Shown here: piece by piece, positions 1 through 10,100 of the stretch
Position numbering within the stretch: position 1 is the first letter of the stretch
Layout: each line of letters starts with the position of its first letter
DNA from: Thiomonas sp. X19
Lineage (GTDB): Bacteria; Pseudomonadota; Gammaproteobacteria; Burkholderiales; Burkholderiaceae_C
Direction: 5' to 3'
Length of the DNA: 64,000 nucleotides
NCBI RefSeq assembly: GCF_900089495.1
Contig: NZ_LT605203.1
Span: 1-64,000, forward strand
Notes under the pieces: model-generated
The model's database searches: none
What the model was told of the DNA's origin: nothing
The model's input: only the letters and a program-made list of their open reading frames with translations
Translations under genes and position numbers: made by a program

Positions 1-2
1 GT

Positions 3-845
3 CTCCTAGTTGACGCCCAAGTGCAGACGGTCCTGGAACGGGAAGCGGTGAAAGCGTTCCCTATCGACCCGTTTGGCATCGCCGAGCGCAATGAAATCAT
101 CGTGCACGCGGCTCCATCCTCCCGCGATGGCGTCTCTGGCCTGCTTGTCAGGCGCGGCAACAGCTTCGGCATCCTCTACGGCACACACATCAGCAGCGAA
201 GGCTTTCAGCGCTTCAGTGTCGCGCACGAGCTCGGGCACTATTTCATGCCCGGGCACATCGAGGCAGTGCTCAACGACGGCGATTCCCATGAATCCCGGG
301 CGATGGGGGCAACCGACAATCCCTATGAGGACGAGGCTGATGCCTTTGCGGCCAGCCTTCTCATGCCCAAGCCGCTGTTCGCGTCGGCACTGTGCCATAT
401 GGAGGATGGATTAGCCGCCGTCGAAGCGCTTTCGTCTCAATGCAAGACATCGCTGATGGCGACCGCGAATCGGTATGCCGATTTGGCAACCATCCCGGCG
501 GCTATCGTGGTTAGCCAAGGCGCCAACATTGACTACTGCAAGATGTCGCCAGCCCTGAGAAACTTCCGCGGACTGACATGGATTCGCCGTGGGACGCCAC
601 TCCCACCTCGCTCCACCACTGCGTGCTTCAACATCGACCGCGCGCGGGTAGCCTCGGCTAGCAAAGAGACCAGCCTGGGCTCGCTGAAGGAATGGTTTGG
701 CGGCCCCTATGACCTTGAGGTGACCGAAGAGGTTAAGGGTCTCGGCGAATATGGCAGAACGTTGACCGTCCTCTCACTGGATACGTTCGCCGACGAACTT
801 GAACAAAGGCCTGTGGAGCAATGGAGCCCGCCGACATTTCGATGA
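3..845 (+). CDS. ImmA/IrrE family zinc metallopeptidase (5' end outside window)
   Basis: The reading frame is open to the left window edge, so the true start lies outside; a GTG at 21 is only an internal candidate. The protein shows the zinc-peptidase motif HELGH (bases 225-239), followed about 35 residues on by EDEADAFAASLLMP, the second acidic helix typical of ImmA/IrrE (COG2856) peptidases. Known members cleave XRE-type repressors or stress regulators and are often found in mobile elements and defence loci. About 170 residues of unassigned C-terminal sequence follow. The target is not identifiable. An XRE-type protein is encoded at 7111, but the two genes are not adjacent and a link is only inference. 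The peptidase assignment is secure; the biological role is unknown. Confidence 0.85.
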   Translation, partial: LLVDAQVQTVLEREAVKAFPIDPFGIAERNEIIVHAAPSSRDGVSGLLVRRGNSFGILYGTHISSEGFQRFSVAHELGHYFMPGHIEAVLNDGDSHESRAMGATDNPYEDEADAFAASLLMPKPLFASALCHMEDGLAAVEALSSQCKTSLMATANRYADLATIPAAIVVSQGANIDYCKMSPALRNFRGLTWIRRGTPLPPRSTTACFNIDRARVASASKETSLGSLKEWFGGPYDLEVTEEVKGLGEYGRTLTVLSLDTFADELEQRPVEQWSPPTFR

Positions 846-908
846 GGCATGACGGAACTTTCACAGCCGCCTTCGCAAACTCATCGTGGCCCCCTACAAT
901 TTCTGCCA

Positions 909-1005
909 TGACCTGACCCCAAGCTGCGGGCGCCACGCCCGCCGACCTCAACTTGAAGCGCACGACACAGGGTTCGTGCGTCCGCAAAAAGTTGAGGTCA
1001 ACATG
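909..1005 (+). repeat. Structured repeat, copy 1
   Basis: About 97 bp that recur at 6385-6479 with roughly five differences. Within it are an 11-bp perfect inverted repeat (GACCTCAACTT at about 951 and AAGTTGAGGTC at about 989), a nested arm pair GCGCACGA / TCGTGCG and an upstream small hairpin (GCGGGC / GCCCGC). It ends in GAGGTcaacATG, so the outer 3' arm contains a Shine-Dalgarno-like GAGGT. The surrounding 846-1182 gap contains no gene I can support apart from this repeat. Confidence 0.7.
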
Positions 1006-1182
1006 CACATCAAGAAGCCGGCCTCCACCCCGGTTCACAATTGGGTCGGCACGGCGGGTCAAAATTGCATCGACGCTCACACTGCAACCTTGTTTGGTGG
1101 TCCACGCACCCAGGTAATCGTCAGCTCGCCTGAGCGCCACCCGACTGCGCAGCTGGCTCGGCCATTGGAGCAGCCATCGCAA

Positions 1183-2213
1183 TCACCCGCGGCCCCGAAC
1201 CCGAAGGTCTGCAATCAAGAACACCACCGAGACCTCCCGGTGCCCGGCGCGATAAGTCGCGACATACCCGCTTGTCTCGCAATCGGGTCCAAGGGATGCG
1301 CAACTGATGTATGTGAGGCCGGACGGAACCTCGTGTTCGAGCATTTTCCTGGCGTTGTCGAGGAGAGGTTCAAGGGCCTTCGCGTAGGAGTAGGTGACGA
1401 GGAAATAGATTTCACAGTGGCCGTACGAGAAAAGCTTGTCGAAATGCGCCTTCGTTTTAGTCCGTTCGAGACCCGAGCAGACAAGCGCCTCGTAGATGCA
1501 TATCTCCTGACCAAAAGCCTCAATGACAGCATCCCGTCTCCCTGGGTTTCCGTTAGAGGTTGCTCCGCCAAGCGATTGGTCAGCCACGTTCCACTTAGCC
1601 ACGGCAAGTGAAGCCCCCAACACTTTTCGCACAGCGGTGTTGAGGTCATCTTCGAACCTCGCCTCATCCTCTGAATTTTTCCTGTCCCGCAACATTGCCG
1701 ACATCTGCTGGAGCGCAGCGACGGCACGCGAGACCTGCCGTACGAGATAGCCTTGTACCCCACGACCGGACGGGCCAAGCACGTCGCCAACTTGGGAAAC
1801 CGGAAGCTCAGCCAACTTCTGCAGTGCAACCCTGATGGACGAAATCTCGTCCACAGCAACCAATGCCGAAGCGACGCTGGACGTCGCGACACCGGCTTGA
1901 AGGTCTTTCTTGACCGCAACCAGTTGGTCGTCAGGGCCGAACTCTGTGATGGCCGCGTCCAGTATCGCCATCGCCTCGCCGCGAGACCCCATTTCCTTCC
2001 TAGCAAGCGCGGCGATGAGTTCCAGGTCCGGGCTTCGCGCTTCATGACGGCGCGCAGCCAGACTCTCCAAGGCTTCAACTGGTCTTTGCAGTGCCAACAA
2101 GAGCAGCGCGCGGTTGGCGAGCAAAGTACTGATGGCTACCTTCTCGTTCGCGCCGACCGCAGCATCAATTTCAGCAAGCAAACCCTCGCCGGTCACCTTG
2201 TCCTCACCGGTTA
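1183..2213 (-). pseudogene. 3' part of large unknown gene split by ISAzo13-type element
   Basis: This is the C-terminal 343 codons or so of a gene whose 5' part lies at 3522-6126. If the element at 2214-3521 is removed together with one copy of the 3-bp TTA duplication, the frame is exactly restored (…HPL-TGEDK-VTGEGLL…), giving a protein of about 1,211 residues. This part begins with helical, TPR-like sequence (ANRALLLLALQRPVEALESL) and ends in a more globular segment. I do not recognise the family. A GTG at 2196 could in principle restart translation, but no promoter is evident, so the gene is most likely inactive. Confidence 0.75.
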
Positions 2214-3521
2214 GGCGTCGTTCAGAAATAACTTGATTGATCTACCCTGAGCGGATGCAGTAGTTCCAATCGCCGTGGAACTTGTTCGGTTCGATGCGAA
2301 TGGTGGCCAAGGCTGCATCGGTGACGACGACACCCTTCGGATACGAGTTGGTGTCCAGTTCGGCATGCACGGTGAGCCCGCTTCTGGTCTTGGTGCCGGC
2401 AATGAGATTGACGATCACTTCGTGGCTGACCAAGGGCTGCGCCCGCCAGTTCATCGTGATGAAGGAGAACATGCGGTGCTCGATCTTGTTCCACTTGCTC
2501 GTGCCAGGCGGGAAGTGGCACACGCGGATGTTCAGCCCAGCCTCTTGGGCGAAGCGGCCCAGTTCGAGTTTCCACAGCCGCACCCGGTGGCCGTTGCTGC
2601 CGCCGCCGTCGGCGGTGATCGTGAGCTCGCGCGCCTTGGGGTAGCGCGGCTTGCCCATCGCGTACCACCAGCGCCGGATAGTTTGCACCGCAAACGTGGC
2701 GGTGTCGTGATCCGTTCCAACGCTCACCCAGCCTTGGTCGGCTCCGATGTCGTAGACCCCGTAGGGGCTGGCTCGGCCGAGTTCCGGGTCCACGAAGTCG
2801 TGCACCTTCACCTGCGCCGGCTCGCCCACGGGGCTCCACTCCTTGCCGCCGTTCCTGAACTGGCCGACCAGTTCCTTCTTCTTGGTGTCCACCGAGATGA
2901 CGGGCTGCCCGCGCGCAAGCGCGGCGCTGACAGTCGCGTTGATGTGCTCGAACTGTGCATTGCGGTCGGGGCTCTGGTTGCCCTCGATCACCTTGGCGTT
3001 GCCCTGCAGGCTGAAGCCCTGGGCCTTCAGCAGTTGGCCCACCACCACATGACTGACAGCGTGACCCTGCTGCTGGAGTTGCTCGGCCAACACGCGAAGG
3101 CTCTTGCAGCTCCAGCGCAATGGCGACTCGGGATCGCCGCGCGTGGTCGGCTCGACAAGTGCGAGCAGGTCCGCCACGAGCGTCGGATCCTTGTGCGTCA
3201 GCGGCTTGCGCCCGCCGCCGGGGCGCCGCGTCGCCGAAGGGGGCGCCAACTGCGCGCCAGCCATGAACTCGTTGTCCGTGCCCTCCAACTCCAGCATGCC
3301 CGCGGCGATCGTGCCGCGAGCCAGGCCGGTGGCCGCCGCAACCTGCGAAGTGCCTCCGCGCCCAATCACCTTGGCTTCGGCGGCGGCCAGCGCCCGGCGC
3401 TGCCGCTCGTCGAGGCGATCTCGCATCAGTGCCCAGCGCTGCCCAATCGGCGAATCGGCTTGCATGGACCGCAAGCCTAACCGACTCGAGGAAACTGAAC
3501 AAGTTATTTCCTAACGACGCC
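2214..3521 (-). mobile_element. ISAzo13-family insertion sequence
   Basis: A 1,308-bp element bounded by 22-bp terminal inverted repeats, 20 of 22 positions matching (2214-2235 and 3500-3521). A 3-bp direct duplication TTA flanks it (2211-2213 and 3522-3524). It contains one transposase gene and interrupts a long minus-strand gene. The ends are intact and the transposase is complete, so the insertion looks recent and possibly still mobile. Confidence 0.9.
2242..3474 (-). CDS. ISAzo13-family transposase
   Basis: A 410-residue transposase filling the element at 2214-3521. Typical family segments are present: an N-terminal helix-turn-helix region, VDTKKKELVG in the middle, TADGGGSNG and the C-terminal PPGTSKWNKIEHRMFSF, which carry the acidic catalytic residues of the DDE-type core. 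The ATG at 3474 lies just inside the right terminal repeat. Long overlapping frames in the same region are shadows. Family assignment rests on recognised motifs and not on a search. Confidence 0.88.
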   Translation of the reverse strand: MRSMQADSPIGQRWALMRDRLDERQRRALAAAEAKVIGRGGTSQVAAATGLARGTIAAGMLELEGTDNEFMAGAQLAPPSATRRPGGGRKPLTHKDPTLVADLLALVEPTTRGDPESPLRWSCKSLRVLAEQLQQQGHAVSHVVVGQLLKAQGFSLQGNAKVIEGNQSPDRNAQFEHINATVSAALARGQPVISVDTKKKELVGQFRNGGKEWSPVGEPAQVKVHDFVDPELGRASPYGVYDIGADQGWVSVGTDHDTATFAVQTIRRWWYAMGKPRYPKARELTITADGGGSNGHRVRLWKLELGRFAQEAGLNIRVCHFPPGTSKWNKIEHRMFSFITMNWRAQPLVSHEVIVNLIAGTKTRSGLTVHAELDTNSYPKGVVVTDAALATIRIEPNKFHGDWNYCIRSG

Positions 3522-6126
3522 TTAGCGGATGCAGGGTGGGGCCTAGAAGCTGTTGGATGGCAGTCGCAAAGAGGTTCTCCTTGTACGCAGAAGCCGCGCC
3601 GGGACGCGCTGCAAGCCTTTGGAGCACGACCCGGGCCCCTGCCAAATCGCCGTCCGGCCGTAACAGTTGGGAGGTGGCCTTGTAGAAGTCCAGTTGGTCC
3701 TGCGCTTGTCCCGTTGTAGACACATCCAGGGCCGCTGGGACGTTCGCGCCATCGACCGCAGTCCAGTTCTTCTCCTTCAGAAACAGCCGTAGCCCGAGGC
3801 TAAAAAGGCCAAGTCGGAACTGCGACGGCGCGCGCCCCAAGTCCTGCGCAGTTTCATCCAAATGCTCGCGGGCAAGCCCGTATTCGCCGGCGGCCAACAA
3901 GCACTCGATGCGGTGCTGCAGCTCGGGCCAGGTCCAAAGCGTTGAAGCCTCTCCTGGCTTCAGCTGCCACAACCTCGCTTGGATGCCAGTCTTCGCCGCA
4001 GCAGGCAAGTGCTGGCAAAGCTCGGCAAGTAGCACCGGGTCATCGGACTGGGCAACCGCCTGCAACATCGCTTCCTGGTGAGTGCCATCTAGCCTGCGCC
4101 ATGCGGCCGCTAGGTCTTGTGCCGGCGAGCCCTCCTCACGTGCAAGAAAGAGGCTTGGGCTGTACCTGTCTGTGAGAGCGCCGATGCGCCCCTTCTCAGC
4201 GTGCTCAATAGCGCTGCGCGAAACGAGCGCTTGCAATGCGTCGGCGAGTTCCGCAGGCACGGCCCCGTTGGGCCAACCGGCCATGGCGCGTGCGAGCAAC
4301 CGCACGTGCTCTCTCAGAGTGCGGGCAATGGTAGAGCGCTGAGACAGCTTGTCTTCGTCCGGCACTTCTCTCAGCAGCCTTGCGCTATCAAATGGGACTA
4401 GCAGCGCGTCTCGCTCGGGCGCGGCTTGCGCGAATGCCGTTGCGACAAGTCGTGCAGCCAGTTCTGGGGACAAACTGCCTGCATCAGTCCAGTCCAAGTT
4501 CAGGTCGCGCGCAAACTTGGTATATAGAGCGACGATAGCGGAAGCGTCGGCAGCCCGCGCGTTCGGAAGGCATCCCAGTCCGTCGAGCACTCCTGCAAAG
4601 TGCGCGCGGGGCACGTTGTTCTCATAGGCCGCCTGCTCAACGAGGTGCTGCAGAACCACAGACTGAACTTCTTCCTTTTCCCTTGCGACCAGCCCGAGAA
4701 GCTGACGGCCGATGGGCCTCCTGGCATCGGCGACCGCCCTCCCGCGACCAGAGCCATCGGCGTAGCACCAAGTCACCAGCGACGCGCACTCATCGAGGTC
4801 AAGCGTGCGCCCGACCAGGTGGTATGCCAGAAGCGATAGCGCGTCTTGGACTGCGAACGTCTTGGTCTGAGCTTCACGGGCCAAATTGCGGTCACTATCT
4901 GGCCCACCTCCCTGGCGCCACTCAATGACCAACCTAGCGGCCAGGCAGGCGACGAGCGGGTGCAGCAGCATGTCGACCAAAAGAGATGGCACGGCTTTGA
5001 CCCGGAACAGAAGCTGCTGCAATGCCATCGGATGACCGGCTGCAAACGAGAGAACCGTCCCTGCCTTGGCCGAGATACCGAGACCAATACCCGTCGTATC
5101 GAGCTCAGCACAAAGCAGACTCAATGCAAAGCTCACGGTGCTCGGGCTAATGAGCCGTTCCATCATGAGGTGCTCGACCTCAAGGCTTGCCAGCCAGTCC
5201 ACCCGAGAAACCAGTGTCCGTGGTGGCGCCGTCCTTGGAGTCCTGGCAAACCGCAGTCGGTCCAGCGGAATTGCGAATGTCTTTTCGAGCACGTCCGCGT
5301 AGCTCGCGGCATCGTTGTCCCAGTTACCACACAATGCCTGGCGTTTCAAGACTCGATGGGCGGCCTCACGGCAGTACTGCATTTGAGTGGGGCCCCAGCC
5401 GATGTCCCACCTGCCAGCGCAGCCGAGGGCGTTACACCACGCAGACCATTCGAGAAAGGCTCTGTCGACCTCTCGCTCATGAGCCTCAAATGCCTGCGGC
5501 AGGACCTCGGCACCACCCTTTGCTGCTGCTACCTCGGTCCTGTTGCTGCCGTCGTCGTCGGCTCCTACCAGAGGTTGGGGGCACAACCGCTCCCATAGTC
5601 GGCCCGCAACATACCCGGGGTTCCGGGTGGGAATGTGCTCGTTGAGCCACTCTTCAGGCGCAATCCTGGCTGCAAGCGCCCGGGTACTGGTGGGTGGCGG
5701 TGTTTCCTCTTTCGTCACGAGACGTACCTTGCTGAGCCCGTCCAGAAACGTCTTCGTGCTCGGGCTTGGAAAGGTGATGTGCGCGGAGGTGCCTAGAGGC
5801 GCACTCTGCATAATCCAGCGGCCGCCGTCGAAAAACACCCATCCCATGCGGACGAGGTCGTTGAACGTCGGACCGCCTTCTGCAATGCGTTGCTCCGACT
5901 CGTCCCAGGTCTTGGCAACGTCCTCAGCGCCACCCGGATACTCTAATCGGTAGTGTTTGCACAGGTCGAGGAGACTCAGCTCGTCGACCATGCCATCCGA
6001 ACCCACGATGAGCCGTGGATGACGCGACCGCGACAACCAGCGCTCGAATAGTTGCCTCAGTTCGTGACGCACTTTCAGCGGCGCCCCCATACCTTCGAGC
6101 GGCCACACCTGCTCGTATCCCGACAC
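3522..6126 (-). pseudogene. 5' part of large unknown gene split by ISAzo13-type element
   Basis: About 868 codons of the interrupted gene, from a GTG start at 6126 preceded by GGGGA. Translation would run four codons into the insertion sequence and stop at 3511. The sequence is soluble, mostly alpha-helical and repeat-like, without transmembrane segments, Walker motifs or recognisable catalytic signatures. Upstream lies only a 258-bp gap before the structured repeat at 6385. The setting, between an ImmA peptidase and a STAND NTPase, is compatible with a defence or stress function, but nothing in the protein shows it. A truncated product may still be made. Confidence 0.75.
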
Positions 6127-6384
6127 GACATCCCCTCACTGATACCGCAGCCGTGCATGCTACGCGGTACTGCGGTCGCCACGCTGTGAGTGGACCAGCG
6201 CCAACCTGTTCACGCGGCTGGCACAACCGCTCTCTTCCACAAACGGTCCTACGTCAGCCAAGGCGTAGTGGTCATCGGGGAGCTCAAATCGCTAGTCCCG
6301 CTGTTCACGACTAAGCTCGGAAGACGGCTTGAATGTTCAAGAGAAGGCTTCGCACAGTCAACCTGTCCATCTAGAATCACCCTT

Positions 6385-6479
6385 TGACCTGACCCCACTG
6401 CGGGCGCCACGCCCGCCGACCTCAACTTGAAGCGCACGACACAGGGTTCGTGCGCCTGCAAAAAGTTGAGGTCATCATG
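6385..6479 (+). repeat. Structured repeat, copy 2
   Basis: Second copy of the repeat at 909-1005. Both arms of the 11-bp inverted repeat are unchanged. In the inner stem this copy has GCGCACGA / TCGTGCGC, fully paired; copy 1 has a C-to-T change that keeps pairing as G-U. The repeat ends in GAGGTcatcATG, which starts the small frame at 6477. The 258 bases before it (6127-6384) hold no gene that I can support. Confidence 0.7.
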
Positions 6480-6683
6480 CAAAACCAGTACGAAGCCGCG
6501 CGCGAACTCCTCGCCGCCGGCGCCTTCATCGAGCAGGTCACCGACGCTCCGCTCGCCTACCGCATCCGACTCAGTCGTGATTCGGCCCCGTTGCCGGCGG
6601 GGGTCTTCCAGCAACTCGTTGCCCACAAGGTGGTGAGGGCGAGCTGTCGGGTGAGTGGGAGGATGCGGTACGTAGCCGCATAG
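6477..6683 (+). CDS. Small unknown protein downstream of structured leader
   Basis: A 68-residue frame whose ATG is the last base triplet of the repeat, with GAGGT six bases upstream. The first 45 residues (MQNQYEAARELLAAGAFIEQ and onward) have normal coding bias and look like the N-terminus of a real protein; the last 20 residues are less convincing. It may be a truncated gene. The ribosome site sits in the 3' arm of the 11-bp hairpin, so translation could be controlled by folding. Confidence 0.4.
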   Translation: MQNQYEAARELLAAGAFIEQVTDAPLAYRIRLSRDSAPLPAGVFQQLVAHKVVRASCRVSGRMRYVAA

Positions 6684-6808
6684 ACGAGGTCCTGCTAACG
6701 GCGCGACGGCACGAGGCCCGCCATCGAGCAGCGCCCAGTAGCGCTCAAACGTGCGCCGCGCTCGTGGATGGCGCTATCGCGCGGCTCTAAGACGCGCTGC
6801 AGAGGCCG

Positions 6809-7042
6809 TTAACCGTGGCCAAGAAGACGTAAGACCAGTCCGACGGCATGGCCAGTCGGGGTGTGCAAAGCGACGATGACGATAGCGATGGCCGTCAGCA
6901 GACGGCAACCAAAAATGCGGATATCACGCGAAATCAGAGCGTTGCGGAGTTCCCGGTCGCTCTTGAATCCGCCGTAGGCATCGTCGGGGCCTGCGCGGTT
7001 GGGCGCTGCCCTTGGCCGGTGCGAGATTTGCTTTTGCCTCAT
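6809..7042 (-). CDS. Small membrane protein, divergent from the STAND gene
   Basis: A 77-residue frame with a strong ribosome site (GGAGG, four bases before the ATG at 7042). The C-terminal half contains one probable membrane segment (LLTAIAIVIVALHT), preceded by a charged soluble stretch. It is divergent from the gene at 7111, with only 68 bp between starts, and shares the region that holds the inverted repeat at 7074-7097. No family is recognised. A small membrane partner of a STAND system would be attractive but is speculation; the frame could also be spurious. Confidence 0.45.
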   Translation of the reverse strand: MRQKQISHRPRAAPNRAGPDDAYGGFKSDRELRNALISRDIRIFGCRLLTAIAIVIVALHTPTGHAVGLVLRLLGHG

Positions 7043-7073
7043 GGGGCCTCCGAACGCAAGCTGCTTGGGTATA

Positions 7074-7097
7074 TGGAACACTTTTTTATGTGTGCCA
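7074..7097. promoter_or_regulatory. Candidate operator between divergent genes
   Basis: Inverted repeat TGGAACAC - 8 bp T-rich spacer - GTGTGCCA, with 7 of 8 arm positions complementary. It lies 13 bp before the ATG at 7111 and 31 bp before the divergent start at 7042. The downstream product carries an XRE-type helix-turn-helix, so autoregulation at this site is a reasonable inference. Confidence 0.5.
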
Positions 7098-7110
7098 AAA
7101 TAGGGGCTCC

Positions 7111-10100
7111 ATGAAAAAAGCTATGTCGCCCGCGCCGTACGCAGCATTCGGGGAACTCCTTGCCCAACGCCGGGTTGAAGCTGGCTTTGCGAAGCAGCAG
7201 GAGCTCGCAGTCGCCCTGGACATACGGCAGCAGTCCGTCAGCCGATGGGAAAAGGGTTTGGGCCGACCTCGCGCGACCGAGATTCCCGCGCTCGAGAAGT
7301 TGGTCAAGGCGCAACCGAACGAACTGCTAGCCGCAGCAGGGTTCGCACAGCTACCGACCATCAAGCCGACAGGGCCGGAAGCCGCGACTTCGTTCGACCG
7401 AGCCCTTCCCCTGTCAGCGCTCTCGCCTGAAACGTTCGAGAGCTTCTGCACTGCACTGCTCAGCCGTCTGTATCGGGTCCAACACGGCGACGTGCATCGC
7501 TACGGCGGAGCGGGCAGCAAGCAACACGGTATCGACATCACTGCGCGGGGCCCATTCGGAGTTCATTCGTTCCAATGCAAACGCGTTAACGAGTTCGGGG
7601 CCCAGAAAGTGCATAAAGCGGTTGGCGAGCAGACCTACGAGGCGAACCTCAAGGTACTGCTGCTGTCCTGCGTGGCCAGCCCCAAGGCACGTGATGCAAT
7701 CGTCGCCCACAAAGACTGGCAGTTGTGGGACCGGGAGGACATCACTCGCAAGCTCCATGAGCTACCTCTTGCCGACCGCCTAGACTTGGTTGATAGGTAC
7801 TTCAGTGGCCAACGATTTGACCTGCTGGGCATAGCTAAGGCCGGCCCCTTCCAAAGCATCGAAGAGTACTTCAAGCCATTTCTAGTCGAGGGTCGATTTT
7901 TCAATCACTCCTGGGCGCTCGTCGGACGCCGTAAGGAGCTTGACGCGCTGACTACGTGCGTGAAGAACGAATCAGCGCGCATCACTTGCCTCCTGGGCGC
8001 TGCCGGCTCAGGCAAGAGCCGCCTGCTACTGGAAGTAGTCAACCACTTGGTGCGCGCCGACAAGAGCCTCAGTATCCGATTCGTCTCATCCACCGAAGAA
8101 GTAAAAGCACACCACCTTGATGCCCTCCGTAGCTCGAGGGGTGACAAAACTCTCTTGGTCGTCGATGACGCCCATGAGCGCGATGATTTGGGCATCCTCT
8201 TGAGGTACGCAGCCGACCCTGACCACAACACACGTTTGCTCTTGTCCCTTCGCCCCTACGGCCAGGAGTCGCTTCGACACCAAGCTGCGAACGTGTCGCT
8301 ACTTCCTCCCGCGGTGCAATTCGTCGCCCTAGCTCCGCCAACTGTCGAGTCAGCGGTAGACCTTGCCTCGTCGGTTCTTCTGCAATGCCACGCATCCGTC
8401 GAGGCGGCGGCTGGAATTGCAAGCGCTACCTACCCAACGCCGCTAGTGACCGTCCTCGCGGCTCAGCTTGTCGCACGGGACGAGATTCCAGTTGCACTTC
8501 TGAGCAACGCCGATGACCTTTGCGCCTACGTCTTGCCGCGCCTCCAAGACGTCATCACGGGAAGCCTCGTCACCGGCCAAGACGCTGAAAAGCTGCGGGC
8601 AGTCTTGCGGGTTGTCGCACTTGTACAACCCTTCTTCCCGGACGACCCTGCCCTGTTAGCTGCGCTGAGCATCCTCGAGGGTATCGACAAAGTCGACGCA
8701 ACCAAGCTGTTACGACTGCTCAATGACGCAGGCGTGCTGTTCAAGCGAGGCCTGCGTTGGCGACTCGCGCCAGACCTTCTCGCGGACGACATCCTCAAGT
8801 CCAACTACATCAGCCCCGAGGGTTCTATCAACGAGCGGGCAGTCCAGTTCTTTGAACAAGCGACTGTCGCTCAACTGAAGAACATGTTCGTCAACCTCGG
8901 GCGCCTTGACTGGCGACGCAGGGATGGAAAGACTGATGAGAGCAAGCTCCTTGACAGCCTCCAGCCTCTCCTGAAATGGGGTGACAAGTACGACAACCCA
9001 CACGTCGAAGCGGTAGAGGCAGTCGCCTACTACCAGCCACGCTTCGCGCTTGCGTTCGCTACGAAGCTCATCAAAGAAGGCCATGGGGACTGCGACAAGG
9101 TTTGCTACATCGCGCGCAACGCCGCATTCACTTACGACCATCTCGAAGAGGCATGCCTCCTCCTGTGGCGCGCCGGACGCAACGACCAGCGCCCGCTAAA
9201 TCAGAACCCAGGGCATGGCATCCGTCTCCTGACGGAACTGGCCGAGTTTGGCGTGAACAAACCCATCGCGTACGTTGAAGGTGTCGTCAACTTCGCACTC
9301 GGACTACTTGAGCGACCCGCCTCGCTCTCAGGGACCTATTCGCCCTTCTCTATCCTCGAGGGGGCTCTCGCAACAGAAATGCAGTCAACGAGCTACTCAC
9401 ACAACGCGTACACCATCACGCGCTACCGGCTTCCGCTGCAACAGGCGAAGGAGGTCCGGCAGCAAATTGCCAGCGCGCTTCTACGCTTTATCACGGCGGA
9501 GCCGCATAAGAGAGCGCTCCTCGCGGCGCGGACGCTATCGCATGCACTGCGCTCGCCGATGCACGGCGATGAATCGGATGGCGCCTGGAGCGATGAGCAC
9601 CTTCACCTGCTGAGCAAAGTGAGGACACTACTGAAAGGGGTGACGGTACACCCCGTTGTCTTGGTCGAACTTGCCAAATCTGTCTCCTGGCATGCGTTCT
9701 TCTCGAGTTCGGAAACGCGCAACGAAGCTCGCGCAATTCTGTGGCACCTCGAGCGTGACCTCAGAACCAGGACAATCCGTGTCCTCATCGATGGCTGGGG
9801 CAGCGAAACGTGGGAATTCAATGCGTCACACGAGCGAGAGGGCGTCGAAGAGTACCGAGAGCAAGTGACCTCTGACCTGCTCTCCGCGTTCCTGGAACCG
9901 GCCGCATTGCTGGACGAGTTGGGCTCATGTTTGGAGGACATCGGCACCATCGCGGGGGACGGCTATGGCTCACCCTTCATGTTCATGAACCACCTGCTTG
10001 CAGCAGCCCCCGGTCTGGCACGGGAACTCGTGATGCAAGACATTGAGAAACGTCTCAACGAGCGCCTGCGTCCACACGTTGGACAAGCCCTCAGCATCGT

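Noticed and set aside
909..1005. Integron attC-type recombination site
   Set aside because: The two-stem layout resembles attC, but the outer arms do not match the RYYYAAC / GTTRRRY consensus and no integron integrase is present.
7012..7110. Upstream N-terminal extension of the STAND protein
   Set aside because: No ribosome site before 7012; the XRE domain begins normally after the ATG at 7111, which has AGGGG, and the extension would cover the candidate operator.
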